A stretch of DNA of 64,000 nt. It comes from Siphonodentalium dalli. Lineage: Eukaryota > Mollusca > Scaphopoda > Gadilida > Siphonodentaliidae. The position numbers were made by a program, and so were the translations under genes. The DNA lies in NCBI GenBank assembly GCA_032622095.1, contig CP136063.1, positions 66,787,897 to 66,851,896 on the forward strand, written 5' to 3'. Under the pieces are notes generated by a model, which saw only the letters and a list, made by a program, of their open reading frames with translations, was not told where the DNA came from and ran no database searches. Position 1 is the stretch's first letter. Each line of letters begins with the position of its first letter. This document shows positions 12,101 through 25,994 of this stretch, one piece after another.

Positions 12101-14297
12101 GCCAGTGCATTATTACGCCACCTAGTGTGGTGTTTCTAGCATTTGTTTTTTTTATATCGCATGGAGTACAGGGCGAATGTATTCTTGGAGATTGTTTGTA
12201 CCTTACTCAATCGTACCGATATAATCACGTAGATGCCGAAATTGTAAAGTTAACGCCAGCGGTGTATAATACGTTTATGAAAATATGATAAATCCTATCG
12301 ATAGAGTCAGGACAGGCTCAAATTGTAAACTTAAAGTCACCGGTGTTATAATATGTTGTTGAAAATATAAATAATCTGATAGCCTGAAAATATTGTATAA
12401 CCTATTGGGAGCCCATAATAAATGGGAATAACCTATTGGGAGCCCCTGCATGTAGTGAACTGAATTGTGGGTATTTTATGGAGATTGTTTGTACCTTACT
12501 GAATCGTACCGATATAATCACGTAGATGCCGAAGTTGTAAAGTTAACGCCACTGGTGTATAATATGTTTATGATAAATCGTATCGATAGAGTGAGGACAG
12601 GCTCAAATTGTAAACTTAAAGTCGAAAATATAAATAATCTGATAGCCTGAAAATATTGTATAACCTGTTGGGAGCCCCTGGTGTAGTGAACTGAATTATG
12701 GGTAATTTTAATTGGAGTGCGCATGTCTGTTTTTTTTGTAGTAACGGCCATCTTTTATTTTCTGTAATTATGGTAAGAGTTTATGGTTTAATTTATTTAT
12801 TATTTAAGTTTGTTTCAATTTTTGAATGGTTTTATGTTAACCCGATAATTTGTATTTTGTAAAGAATAAAATTGTTTGAAGAAAAATGGCGAATTTCCAA
12901 ATTTCCGGCTTCGGATGCTGTTCTGAGTGTCAGCTCGATAGTGAGACTGAGACTGTGACGGTGTGAGTGACTGAGAGTCTCAAGTTAGTTTATTTACAGT
13001 TGTATTCCGAGTATTTTTTGTAGTCAAATATTAATGAAATACGCTTTGTTTATATATACTAATTTGCTTATTTATAGAAACGTGTAATATTAATTTGAAA
13101 GTTAATTCGATAGACTATTTGTTTTTAGTTGAAGATAAAACAAATTTGGAAAACAAATATTATAACCCATTGTGAGCCTCGTGAAGTGTATTGTGGGTAT
13201 TTTAATATAATTGCGCATGCGCAGTCTATATGCGTTCTTTTGGGGAAATTCGCTATTTTGGTTAAGTGAAACAATGGTATGAGTTCAATGTTTGTTTGTA
13301 TATAAGAAAGTATATTGAATTTTGGAGGCCGACAATTGTATCTATTTGAAGATTAAAAGTTGCTTGTGTGTATTTAGCTGTGCATGGTTCGTTAATTAGG
13401 CCAGCCTATTGTCATATTAGAACGTCTCCAATAACATACAACCTCTCTGCAGTTAACATTGTGAATTTGGCAACAGTCCAAGCAGGCCCTCTAATGGAGC
13501 ACTGTGAATTTGGCAACAGTCCAAGACACGTGGGGTATAATAACTGAACACCTGTGGCCAACTTGATCTCCAGAATGTTTTTAAGTGGAAGGGACAGTGT
13601 AGTGGGGTGGGGGTGGAAGTTAGATTTTGAGTGTGTATGATTCACAACTTTTGTAAAAAAAAGTTAATGCACATGTAGTTGGAAATTTCATACATTATTA
13701 CACTACAACATAAAGGTTAAAATACATGGTTACCATTGCCTGGTATCCCAACTAGTAATTATTGTCCCCATTATGATGGGGACGGGGATCGAATGATGGA
13801 GGTATTTTGAGGGGGTGGGAGTCACAACTGTTATAAAGAATTTTAACAGTTGGAAATTTCATACATGATTACACTAACTTTTTGTCCCCATTTATTTTAC
13901 TGCTGTCTTGTTTGTTACTGTATTCCTGATATGGAAATAATAAAGAGCATTTATTACGCCACCTGTGGTGTATCTAGCTGCTGAGATTTTGATATTGCGT
14001 GGTGGACAGGGCGAATGCATTGTGGGGCTTTTATTTATAGAGTTGGAAATTCCGTTTATTTAAAAGTCGGAACTACGCGACCAGTAGGCCAAGTCCAGTA
14101 AAACGGTTCGTTATAGGTGCTGGTTGTTATTGTTATTTTAACGGAATTCTGAGTTGGTCATTCGCGAAACCAATATATTTTATATTCTATAATTAAAACC
14201 GTGGGTATATAATATATGATCCTCTTTATGGATATTGTAGGAAGGTAAATTTAGCTAAAGCGGTGGGATATCTTGCAAGACAACACATTTCGGTTTG

Positions 14298-15003
14298 CGC
14301 TATAACTGCTCAATGTTTTAAGGTGTTACACAACGTCTGATAAAAAGAGTTCTATCGGGAATATTCACACTATTTTTTCAGAGAACATGCATAGAGTAAA
14401 CATAGTCCTATCGGACTATCGTAAAGTAGTTCCGTTTAATTCGGGATTAATTAACCCTCAGACTGCCGAAACTGCCGACAATAAATTCGCTTGTTCGTGT
14501 CCGCCGAAAATCAAACTTGCCTGTTTAGAGGTCCCATTTTCGTGGCTAATGGTGATAGAATCACAATTTTTCAGTCAAGTTTATGGATAAATTACATTAC
14601 ACTTAATCGGCTTATGTCCGCGGCCATAAACCTGCGTTTTGATAACAATTTATTTGAGACAAACTGTTGCGCGGGTATCAGTCGGCGCTTATCGGTTGAA
14701 GTTATTATGATCGTGCAGCCTGCGCGTGCAACAAGTGTTCAAATACAACAGAAGAAAAAAATACTATGTCAAATAAATAACGTCATCAATGGACAGACAA
14801 GTTTCATTTCCGCGGGACACGAAAAAGCGAATTTAATGTCGTCAGTTTCGGCAGTCTGAGGGGTTTAATTAATCTCCTTTACGATATCCCGATAGGACTA
14901 TATTTACACTATGTTCTCTGAAAAAAAATGGTGTGAATATTCCCGATAGAACTATTTTTATCAGACGTTTTGTAACACATTAAAACATTGAGCAGTTAGC
15001 GCA
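14298..15003. mobile_element. Inverted-repeat element inside the left arm (mirrored at 16,066-16,773)
   Basis: Ends TGCTCAATGTTTTAA...GATAGAACT are inverted about 150-200 bp deep. The interior carries a 122-codon frame (MFVSAENQTCLFRGPIFVAN...) with no recognised domain. It is present in both arms, so it inserted before the arms were copied. Confidence 0.6.
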
Positions 15004-17535
15004 ATTTTCTGGAATTTCGGACTATTTCGTCTATAAAAATACGATGAGCAACTGAAAATGTTTTTCAACATTCTGGAAGGGGTAGATGTCCAGGTATATA
15101 TGTTTAAAATTTCACGCATAAACTATGACAGATAACAAAGTTATAATTAGTTTTATAGGCCCACCATAAATCCCCTATAATAAACGCATGCCTCCGTAAG
15201 CACATGGCTTTGCTGTGGATGCTTTCGTTCCCAGCATGCATCATTCTCGCTATCTGTAAAATGTCTATGAACAATGGCTGTGCCACGCACTCTTAGCTTT
15301 GATCCGCATTTAGAAGCATTCTGGTGTGGCGAATGAGAAACCTGCAGTAATTTATAAGCCGTAGTTCATTGTAATAATTTGAAGAATTACTTATCTTAAC
15401 GGAATTATGAGGCGGTCCATTCATGTAACCAATATATTTTATATTATGATTTATATTTTATGGCTAATAATACGATCTTGGTGGCGTTACCATTTCTGAC
15501 TATGGTTTTCTTGTCTTATATATGCGAGTGTCCCATAGGGAGCCTCACCTACATTATACAAGAAAACCATAGTCAGAAATGGTAACGCCACCAAGATCGT
15601 ATTATTAGCCATAAATATAAATCATAATATAAAATATATTGGTTACATGAATGGACCGCCTCAGAATTCCGTTAAGATAAGTAATTCTTCAAATTATTAC
15701 AATGAACTACGGCTTATAAATTACTGCAGGTTTCTCATTCGCCACACCAGAATGCTTCTAAATGCGGATCAAAGCTAAGAGTGCGTGGCACAGCCATTGT
15801 TCATAGACATTTTACAGATAGCGAGAATGATGCATGCTGGGAACGAAAGCATCCACAACAAAGCCATGTGCTTACGGGGGCATGCGTTTATTATAGGGGA
15901 TTTATGGTGGGCCTATAAAACTAATTATAACTTTGTTATCTGTCATAGTTTATGCGTGAAATTTTAAACATATATACCTGGACATCTACCCCTTCCAGAA
16001 TGTTGAAAAACATTTTCAGTTGCTCATCGTATTTTTATAGACGAAATAGTCCGAAATTCCAGAAAATTGCGCTAACTGCTCAATGTTTTAATGTGTTACA
16101 AAACGTCTGATAAAAATAGTTCTATCGGGAATATTCACACCATTTTTTTCAGAGAACATAGTGTAAATATAGTCCTATCGGGATATCGTAAAGGAGATTA
16201 ATTAAACCCCTCAGACTGCCGAAACTGACGACATTAAATTCGCTTTTTCGTGTCCCGCGGAAATGAAACTTGTCTGTCCATTGATGACGTTATTTATTTG
16301 ACATAGTATTTTTTTCTTCTGTTGTATTTGAACACTTGTTGCACGCGCAGGCTGCACGATCATAATAACTTCAACCGATAAGCGCCGACTGATACCCGCG
16401 CAACAGTTTGTCTCAAATAAATTGTTATCAAAACGCAGGTTTATGGCCGCGGACATAAGCCGATTAAGTGTAATGTAATTTATCCATGAATTTGACTGAA
16501 AAATTGTGATTCTATCACCATTAGCCACGAAAATGGGACCTCTAAACAGGCAAGTTTGATTTTCGGCGGACACGAACAAGCGAATTTATTGTCGGCAGTT
16601 TCGGCAGTCTGAGGGTTAATTAATCCCGAATTAAACGGAACTACTTTACGATAGTCCGATAGGACTATGTTTACTCTATGCATGTTCTCTGAAAAAATAG
16701 TGTGAATATTCCCGATAGAACTCTTTTTATCAGACGTTGTGTAACACCTTAAAACATTGAGCGGTTATAGCGCAAACCGAAATGTGTTGTCTTGCAAGAT
16801 ATCCCACCGCTTTAGCTAAATTTACCTTCCTACAATATCCATAAAGAGGATCATATATTATATACCCACGGTTTTAATTATAGAATATAAAATATATTGG
16901 TTTCGCGAATGACCAACTCAGAATTCCGTTAAAATAACAATAACAACCAGCACCTATAACGAACCGTTTTACTGGACTTGGCCTACTGGTCGCGTAGTTC
17001 CGACTTTTAAATAAACGGAATTTCCAACTCTATAAATAAAAGCCCCACAATGCATTCGCCCTGTCCACCACGCAATATCAAAATCTCAGCAGCTAGATAC
17101 ACCACAGGTGGCGTAATAAATGCTCTTTATTATTTCCATATCAGGAATACAGTAACAAACAAGACAGCAGTAAAATAAATGGGGACAAAAAGTTAGTGTA
17201 ATCATGTATGAAATTTCCAACTGTTAAAATTCTTTATAACAGTTGTGACTCCCACCCCCTCAAAATACCTCCATCATTCGATCCCCGTCCCCATCATAAT
17301 GGGGACAATAATTACTAGTTGGGATACCAGGCAATGGTAACCATGTATTTTAACCTTTATGTTGTAGTGTAATAATGTATGAAATTTCCAACTACATGTG
17401 CATTAACTTTTTTTTACAAAAGTTGTGAATCATACACACTCAAAATCTAACTTCCACCCCCACCCCACTACACTGTCCCTTCCACTTAAAAACATTCTGG
17501 AGATCAAGTTGGCCACAGGTGTTCAGTTATTTTAT

Positions 17536-18459
17536 ACCATGACTCCCTATTGTACTGTGTACAAACATGCTATATAATATATTTGTGCTGTACACCCTAC
17601 TGTGTGTGAACAGGAGTCCGACCGTGGGTAACACGTTTCTACTGTGGGTAACACGTTTTAATGGCATTTCAATGGTTAAAGTTTATACCCATAGTAGAAC
17701 TACATCCGAGTTGACCTTTCATTAACCTTCCATGACCTCGATCAAAATCACTCTATTTTTAAAATGTAGCGCCTCGCGATGAAAACAATTTGATACTTTC
17801 GATTCAATTGAATATTATACTCACTAATGCGATAAAAACGAACAGTTATTTCCGTGGAAATCACATCCAGATCAACAAATTGAACATATATTTCAAGAAA
17901 TAGACGTAAAAAACTCGAACAACAAACGGTGGATTTCAAAATGACTTTCGTGGTTTCCTGTTCACTGTACGGCGGAGAAAAAAAAGTTCCCGCAATGTGT
18001 TATATTTATATTCATTAAATTCGTATTCCCATATATATATTCATGTTGTTTATTTATGGCGGTTTCATCATGATTACAGTTTATTGTGAATTGGCTACAA
18101 TGATACCATATTCGTACAATTGAATGTTGACCTAATTCAATGTATCAATACGCCTGATCAGCTGTGATAGTGTACGTCGATGTACGGCCAAGTGTGGGGA
18201 ACACAACGGGGATGATTGTGAATGGTGCGACAGAATCATCTTAATTTAAGTGGGTTTATTTCGATTTCATAGCAGTTGTTGCTCCTGTACCGGTCATGGT
18301 ATAAACAAAATACACACGTAGTGTTTCTGAATACCAAATTTACACCACTCGTGGGATTGATGATTTACCACACTCGCTAAAGCTCGTGTGGTAAACCATC
18401 AATCCCACTCGTGGTGTAAATTTGGTATTCAGAAACACTACGTGTGTATTCTATATATA
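17536..18459. mobile_element. One-sided insertion in the right palindrome arm
   Basis: This roughly 920-bp block interrupts the arm between GTTCAGTTAT and TACCCCACGTG, which are contiguous in the left arm near 13,530. It has inverted words ATACCATGAC / GTCATGGTAT at 17,536 and 18,292 and a palindrome at 18,326-18,445 (ACACTACGTGTG region). No gene recognised. Confidence 0.6.
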
Positions 18460-19499
18460 CCCCACGTGTCTTGGACTGTTGCCAAATTCACAGTGCTCCA
18501 TTAGAGGGCCTGCTTGGACTGTTGCCAAATTCACAATGTTAACTGCAGAGAGGTTGTATGTTATTGGAGACGTTCTAATATGACAATAGGCTGGCCTAAT
18601 TAACGAACCATGCACAGCTAAATACACACAAGCAACTTTTAATCTTCAAATAGATACAATTGTCGGCCTCCAAAATTCAATATACTTTCTTATATACAAA
18701 CAAACATTGAACTCATACCATTGTTTCACTTAACCAAAATAGCGAATTTCCCCAAAAGAACGCATATAGACTGCGCATGCAGAAAATAAAAGATGGCCGT
18801 TACTACAAAAAAAACAGACATGCGCACTCCAATTAAAATTACCCATAATTCAGTTCACTACACCAGGGGGCTCCCAACAGGTTATACAATGTTTTCAGGC
18901 TATCAGATTATTTATATTTTCGACTTTAAGTTTACAATTTGAGCCTGTCCTCACTCTATCGATACGATTTATCATAAACATATTATACACCAGTGGCGTT
19001 AACTTTACAACTTCGGCATCTACGTGATTATATCGGTACGATTCAGTAAGGTACAAACAATCTCCATAAAATACAGAAGGGGCTCCCAATAGGTTATTCC
19101 CATTTATTATGGGCTCCCAATAGGTTATACAATATTTTCAGGCTATCAGATTATTTATATTTTCAACAACATATTATTACACCGGTGACTTTAAGTTTAC
19201 AATTTGAGCCTGTCCTGACTCTATCGATAGGATTTATCATATTTTCATAAACGTATTATACACCGCTGGCGTTAACTTTACAATTTCGGCATCTACGTGA
19301 TTATATCGGTACGATTGAGTAAGGTACAAACAATCTCCAAGAATACATTCGCCCTGTACTCCATGCGATATAAAAAAACCAAATGCAAGTAACACCACAC
19401 TAGGTGGCGTAATAAGAGAATGCACTGGCTTACAAGGCCAATGTAAATACTGTTAGGCCAATGCATTACAAGAAAACTAAGATGCATGCATCAGGTCGG

Positions 19500-20170
19500 C
19501 CGTGAACTATCTACCATAGAATTGTTGTAGCTATCGATTATACATTTTGGAACACCTGTCTGTATGTATGTGTGTATGCATGAATGCATGTGTGTATGTG
19601 TTATAGACTCTAACACTGCTCGACTGATCCGACTCGGATTTGGTATTTAACGTGTCAACTTGACCTCGCTCATAGGCATGTTTCTGGACCTTGACCGATC
19701 CGACTAAAAATTTGTGTGTAGGACTACTTCGATCCCGGGAGCAATATTGACGGGTCCAATTTCACGTGGGACCATGTTCTCGAACGTGCTGATGTAGGCA
19801 TGTTTCTGGACTATTTGGACGGGTCAAATCTTGATCCCGACCTGACTTTGACATTCAAAAAGATCAATTCAAGGTCAAATCTGGTAAAACGAAGTATTTC
19901 AACGAAATATAATACCTACTGTTACTTTTGTCCCAGGAGTGTTTCGGGTGGGTCACATTATGACCCTGACCTGATCTTGACATTCAAAATTGTCAAATCG
20001 GGTAAAGCCGGGCGGATTTCGACGGGTACTTTTGTCGTGACTTTTGTCCGGGGAGTGTTTTGGGCGGGTCAAATCGTGACCCGACATGACGTTCACCTTT
20101 AAAATGGTCAATTCAAGGTTAAATCGCGCAATTCTCCGAAAATCAGAGGGGAACATCCCGGACGAAGTAG
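19500..20170. repeat. Degenerate tandem repeat and TG/ATG microsatellite
   Basis: A (TGTATG)n-like run at about 19,560-19,600 is followed by several diverged units of about 120-240 bp sharing GGGTCAAATC-TGACCCGACCTGA and TTGACATTCAAAA. No coding support. Confidence 0.5.
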
Positions 20171-20429
20171 GGTCCACCAGCTACTATTATATATTTCTAG
20201 ATTTAGTTACAAACTAAATACCTGTATATTGTACAAAGAAATGTTTGACAAATATATCTGTATCAATATTACCATACGGGTCATTAAAATAGATACGACG
20301 AAACAAATTTTGAAGGGTGCATGGTATCAGGTAAATTTTTATATTTCAAATGATGACAGGAATGCGGAAAGTTGAAGTACCTACGTAATACTGGCTATCC
20401 GAATGAAGAGATATACATGTATATAAAAA

Positions 20430-21010
20430 CCAAAATAGAAGATGACTGCTGGCGACAATGTTTTCCAAAAAAATTCAAAGCATTCGATAGCTCCCATCTA
20501 GTTGTCAGCCCGAAGATCAATATAAAGTGTGGTGACTATCAGATGAGGGATATGACTGTACAGTTGCTAAACAATTCAGTCACGCAAAAGAGGATCAAAC
20601 AGTAAGATACCAAATTGCTGCCTGTGGTAATGTTTTTTAACGAAATTCGGGAAAATTAGATTACTCTCTCCCTGGTTATCCAGAAGATCATTGTGGAATC
20701 TGGTGACGATCGGACAAGGGGTGTCGTCTGTAGGATCAACCAAATTATTTAGCCATAAAAATAGTAAAATTCAAGATCACCGCTGGCAGTGATGTCTTCA
20801 CAAGGACAGCTTGAGAACAAAACATGGCTCACATCTAGCGGTGACCCCAAACTATCCACATGAGAAAAAGTTCTCCAATAAAAGCTGGCTGCAGGGTGCG
20901 CCAATTGATTCAAATTCGAAATTTAACAGGGTGTACTGCTTGTGGCCTCATTCTGCAAACGAAACACTATTTGCAGGCTTGGAAACAAAAGCTAATAGCT
21001 TGTGAATGTG
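20430..21010. repeat. Diverged mollusc-type repeat (CCAAGATGGCTGCTGG unit)
   Basis: Units of about 150-170 bp with CTCCCATCTAGAGGTCACC, GATGATCGGATGAGGGATGTG and AAGATGGCTGCTGGCGGCCA. Related blocks: 34,530-35,115, 44,870-45,080, 47,160-47,800, 53,820-54,010 and 62,700-62,820. Confidence 0.6.
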
Positions 21011-21036
21011 ACTGCTCCCACAGCAGTTGAGGCCTA

Positions 21037-21436
21037 TTAACCCTTTACCCAACAGAATGGCCCTGTGCCAATGCATTCTCTTATATATGCAAGTCGACCA
21101 TAGGTCGCCTCGCATATATAAGAGAATGCATTGGCTTAACACATTAAAAATTATAAAATTGTTAAAGAATGTAAGAAAAAATGGTAAAAAGTGTTAAAAA
21201 AAAGATTTTTTTTAGGCCAATGCATTCTCTTATATATGCGAGGCGACCTATGGTCGACTCGCATATATAAGAGAATGCACTGGCACAGGGCATAACTGTA
21301 ACTATCACAATGTGGTCAAGGAGCCGGTTCCAATGATATCCATATTTGTATGGTTCTATTGAGACAGACCGAAGATATTTTAGGCTGTTGAAGCTTTATT
21401 TGGCCGGTTTTGGCCGGTTTGTTGGGTAAAGGGTTA
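21037..21436. mobile_element. Family A (TTAA) element, complete, two hairpins
   Basis: TTAACCCTTTACCCAACAGA to TTGGGTAAAGGGTTAA, hairpins at about 21,065-21,134 and 21,214-21,283. Confidence 0.75.
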
Positions 21437-21587
21437 AGCAGAATGACGTTCCCAAGAGGGTGAACTTGGTGATGAGTGCACGCCATGCAGGATAGCGTCA
21501 ATCAATTCAACCGCAGGGGACCTTATTCTGAAAATGACAGACACACTATATGCAGGCTTGATGGAGCTAACATTTCTAGGTACAACC

Positions 21588-21800
21588 TACAGCAATGCCC
21601 TAAATAATTGACACTTAACCACAGCAGAATTGTGGATAACTTTTCAGGATTTAGACGGAAATATGGCTTGTTGACATTCATCAGAAAGCTCTGAGAGCTT
21701 TCCAATGAAATGCAACAAGCCATATTTCCGACTAAGTCCTGACAAGTTACCCATAATTTTGCTTTGGTTAAGGAGTCAATTATTTAGGGCATTACAGTAT
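21588..21800. mobile_element. Family B (TA, mariner-like) MITE, diverged
   Basis: ACAGCAATGCCCTAAATAAT to ...GGGCATTACAGTA, palindrome centre altered. Confidence 0.65.
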
Positions 21801-22287
21801 AAAACCAATTTTAATTTCACACCCTGTCACACCTGGAATACAGTTTCCGTGAAACAGAAGTCGAAACAAAATATTTCTGAGGAAAGTAATGTCACATGGT
21901 GCCACCACTTTAGTTTTGTTGATCCCGTTTCAACTTATCACAATCCCAGTAACCCAGGGACTATTTGCCCCCCCCCCCACTTATGCTACTATTATGTCAC
22001 TGGGAGCCACAAACCAAAGGAATATTTCATGTAACTCAACGTATACAAATTGGTAGCTTTATTGGTCAAGAATATCCAATTTACATTTTAAGCATTTACA
22101 AAATTGAAAAATAGAATGCAAAATGACTAGCATAGTGAATATTTTTGGCAAATGTTTATTGACAAATATTTTTGGGTTAAATTTAAAACAATATTTACAC
22201 CTTTTTTTAAAGATAACAGTATCTCTTCCGGGCCAAAATTACAATTTCAACAACATAATTAAAAAAAAACCTGATTTCAAGACCACC

Positions 22288-22504
22288 TACAGTAATGCCC
22301 TAAATAATCGACTCCTTAACCACAAGCAGAATTATGGGTAACTTTTCAGGATTTAGTCGGAAATATGGTTTGTTGCCTTTCATTGGAAAGCTCTCACTGA
22401 GAGCTTTCTGATGAATGGCAACAAGCCATATTTCTGACTAAATCCTAAAAAGTTACCCAAAATTCTGCTGTGATTAAGGAGTGATTATTTAGGGCATTAC
22501 TGTA
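22288..22504. mobile_element. Family B MITE
   Basis: TACAGTAATGCCC ends in inverted orientation with the GGAAATATGG/CCATATTT stem. Confidence 0.75.
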
Positions 22505-23059
22505 TAGCATTTTTTGTGAATAAAACAGACAAACTGAAGATTGCGTCAATTATTTTCTATAAGGGCATAATAGACTTTATCTCAATCTCTGAATAATAGA
22601 TGTAGATGGGGAAATCTCTTCGATTTGAAATTAATTTGGCCTTTATGGAGGGTGCTAACAAGATAGAGTTGTGGTCTTGCTACGCAAAGACATAAAACTG
22701 TCCCAAACGGTTGTGTGTATTATACCCGAAAAATCGAAATAGATATTAATTTATGGAAGTAATTCCAGACAGATGTCTTTGAGTCTATTATTTTATACCC
22801 GGAAACTATATAAGACTTGTAAGGAAGAGATACAGTATCTTTAAACAAAAAGATCTTGGTTTGACATTTTCCAGCAAAGAATATTAGAAGCTTGAATTAA
22901 CGCCCCTAAATTACTATTCATTTGGCTTCGGGGGCAAAAAATATTTGATTCGAGTCGAGGAACCCACCCATCAAAGCTCAAAGTGATCAGATATTGATTT
23001 TTGAAGTTTGATATTTCTCGAGATGTGCAATTATTTGTGGTCCAGAAACACGCCGTCTC

Positions 23060-23440
23060 AGAAAAATTGCGGATGAAGATGGATAACTCTAAAATAAAGT
23101 CCTAATATTGCGGATGAAGATGGATAACTCTAAAATCAAGTGGTTATATGGCAAAATTTTGTGATACTCACACTGATACTCAAGTGATAATACGGCAATA
23201 TTTCGTTGAACAAAATGTTGATAAATAACATTTTTTGGGAAATTTGATACCATAGTTGACAATGGTTAGCATTATTTTGTAGCAATTAATCGATTCTGAT
23301 AACTAAAACGTATTTTGAAGAAATGTTTTTGTTGTTGTATCTTGATATGGGGACCCTCTGGTCGGATTGAGTATCTTTAAACAAAAAGATCTTGGCTTGA
23401 CATTTTGCAGCAAAGAATATTAGAAGCTTGAGCATTTAAC
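23060..23440. repeat. Interspersed repeat of about 450 bp, inverse copy
   Basis: Contains AATCGATTCTGATAACT and AGTTATCCATCTTCATC words. Other copies: 38,370-38,810, 45,500-45,810, 48,945-49,400, 52,945-53,150 and 54,857-55,260. SINE-like in size, but no promoter boxes recognised. Confidence 0.55.
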
Positions 23441-23757
23441 TTATGATTCTGACTCATAGATCATGTTTCCTTGGTAACAATGTACATCTGGGAAAATTCG
23501 AAGGCATTTCTCATTGTGGAATAGCTAGCTGCCATGTTATGTAAATTAATCAAATTGATGAATATCTACTTTTAACTACAAGATAGCCCATCAAAAATGA
23601 CAGGTGAAAGTATTGTAAAATTTGTTTATTCCATTACAAACTGAACAATGGGTGACTGAAAATGTAATAGCCATGCTCTGATCATATGTTGTATCACACT
23701 GAATAAGAATGACAGATAAAACTGTTTAGGAGTGTTATTTCATATACTATGCTGAAC

Positions 23758-23987
23758 TACAGTAATGTCATTAATAATCTATCCCCAAACCACAACAGAA
23801 TTATGGGAAAGTTTTTCAGGATTTAGTGAGAAATATGGTTTGCTGCCATTCATCGGAAAGCTCTCGGTGAGAGATATCCGATGAATGGCAGCAAGCCATA
23901 TTTCCGACTAAATCATTAAATGTTTTTCCCATAATTCTGTTGTAGTTGATGGGTAGATTATTTAATTTATTTAGGACATTATTGTAT
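23758..23987. mobile_element. Family B MITE, diverged
   Basis: ACAGTAATGTCATTAATAAT to GGACATTATTGTA. Confidence 0.65.
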
Positions 23988-24341
23988 ATTAGTGATGCAA
24001 GTAGAATAACTCTATCTTGTAGTTCACTTATAAATGTATTGCAGGTTGAAAACACACATTAACGAAGAGTTTGAAAATCGAATAGCAATCTCAATAGGGG
24101 AATGAATGAAAGTACATGTGTAGCAGCAATCCTAGCGCAGCTAAAATTTATAATAGATTTGTAACTCATAAAATACTGCATTTTGAAATATAAATAACAT
24201 GCACATGGAATGTAATAATATATACATATCAGATATTATAAATATCTTATTGAAGAAATGTTTGTCAATTAAAATTTGTCTTAATTATATTGTTTGATCC
24301 ATCATATTGATCAGTCTTGCCTGAAAAGAGATCAAAGATAC

Positions 24342-24547
24342 TTAACCCTTTCAGTGCCAAGTCCGATTTTTTTATCAACCCATATTTCCTTGATCATTTT
24401 TCAAATTTATTGATTATAATAATGTGATACATTGATGGAAAGAGCTCTTTCCATCAGTGCATCACATTATTATAATCAATAAATTTGAAAAATGATCAAG
24501 GAAATATGGGTTGATACAAAAATCGGACTTGGCACTGAAAGGGTTAA
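24342..24547. mobile_element. Compact TTAA MITE, 206 bp, near-perfect palindrome
   Basis: TTAACCCTTTCAGTGCCAAG... to ...GGCACTGAAAGGGTTAA with centre GGAAAGAGCTCTTTCC. Half of a relative, cut at this centre, sits at 36,197-36,301. Confidence 0.8.
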
Positions 24548-24727
24548 GAGTCTTACTTAATATCATGACTTCGTCAAAAAGTTTATAATTTCAATCAGTA
24601 CATGACTCATCTTGGCAAAAAAATTCAAACATCCCATGGACGTCTGTTCGGCCTAGTACACCTACACATCTCTGGTTGTCGGTAAAGTATACATTTTGCC
24701 TCCCTATTTTTATCCCAAAATCCTAAC

Positions 24728-25000
24728 TAACCCTTCCAAGACTGGAGCTTCCTGAAATTTTGTGAAAACCCTGTGCCAATGCATTCTCGTATATATGCAA
24801 GTCTCCCATAGGGAGACTTGCATATATAAGAGAATACATTGGCCTAATAATATTTAATTACCCCATAGGGAGCCTCACATATACCTAACAGAATACATTG
24901 GCCTAACAATATTTACCTTGACTTTGTAAGCCAGTGCATTCTTTTATATATGTGATGCTCCATATGAGAGACTCGCATATATAAGAGAATGCATTGGCAC
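24728..25000. mobile_element. Family A2 MITE, truncated right end
   Basis: CTAACCCTTCCAAGACTGGA start, two A2 hairpins, then loss of the distal arm. Confidence 0.55.
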
Positions 25001-25584
25001 AAGATACATACCTTGTTCTTGTGTTTAAATGTGTCAAATGTGTTAAAGGCCCAGTTAATTTTCGAACTCCCAGATTACTTTATATAAAATATATATGCCA
25101 TATTATATATGATTTGAAAGAGGAAGCTCCAAAACATTGAATTATCAACTTATGCAGTGTAATAAACTGTGAACATGTTGTTTTTGTTGAGGTACCTATG
25201 CTTAAGTTTCATATGAACTGTACTGCAAAGTCTATTTTTTTCAATGGAATGGGAATAACTCTATATCGATCTTTGTTTGAATTGTGTTGCGAAAAGAGGG
25301 AAATATTTCTATGATTTTAACCATTTTCTATTACTCTATGGGCACCTGAGACACAGACTTTCTAAATGGTGATGTATATTAGTATTTTAATCATATTTTG
25401 TCATAGATTGTTATTAAAACCATATATCAAGGCACTATAAAAAAATAATCGGTGACTCTAAAATTAAATGGGCCTTTAAGCAAAATCAATGACACATGAA
25501 AACCCATGAAGAAATTTCCCAACAACAGTGCACACGTCACAAGTTCAGTGAATTATGACCTAAGAACACCAATTGAAAACAGCT

Positions 25585-25745
25585 ACAGTAATGCCCCAAA
25601 TAATTGACTCCTTAACCACAGCAGAATTATGGGTAATTTTTCAGGTATTAGTCGGAAATATGGCTTGTTGCCATTCATCGAATGAATGGCAACAAGCCAT
25701 ATTTCCGACTAAACCCTGAAAAATTACCCATAATTCTGATGTGTA
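25585..25745. mobile_element. Family B MITE, truncated at right
   Basis: Complete left arm and centre; the right arm breaks after CATAATTCTGATGTG. Confidence 0.65.
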
Positions 25746-25994
25746 ATAAACTGTGTGTAATTACTGTAATTAAACAATGGAAGTATGCACAGGTTATCCA
25801 GATTAGTGTGACCAAAGATGGCAGCAATGGAGCGGTCCAGTCACTGATGGGTAGAATATATCTGCTAATAATTATTTGATTGACATCGGTGGATATATCC
25901 ATTGATCATTCATCATCTCGGATTGATGGTTCGGATGACACTCAGTATAAAACTGTCAATGTTACTCTTTATCAGAGGGTAAAACAGTGTGACC

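Larger units (their letters stand above)
12101..19429. repeat. Giant palindrome, 7.3 kb, arms about 3.2-3.4 kb, centre near 15,535
   Basis: Left arm 12,101-15,520 is repeated inverted at 15,545-19,429 with very few differences by eye. The apex (TATATATGCGAGTGTCCCAT) matches the loop of the small A2 MITE hairpin, and the outer ends match its stem base. One-sided differences: 12,757-13,205 is present only in the left arm, and about 17,536-18,459 only in the right. Mirrored frames at 14,491-14,859 (+) and 16,211-16,579 (-) are arm copies and not counted as genes. Confidence 0.85.

Noticed and set aside
14491-14859. 122-codon frame in the giant palindrome, mirrored at 16,211-16,579
   Set aside because: Identity of the two copies comes from the palindrome, not selection. 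The frame overlaps element arms and has no recognised motif.
20372-20605. Frames in the CCAAGATGGCTGCTGG repeats (also 34,365-34,688 and 47,006-47,275)
   Set aside because: They recur in several diverged tandem units with shifts and stops, so they are repeat-derived.
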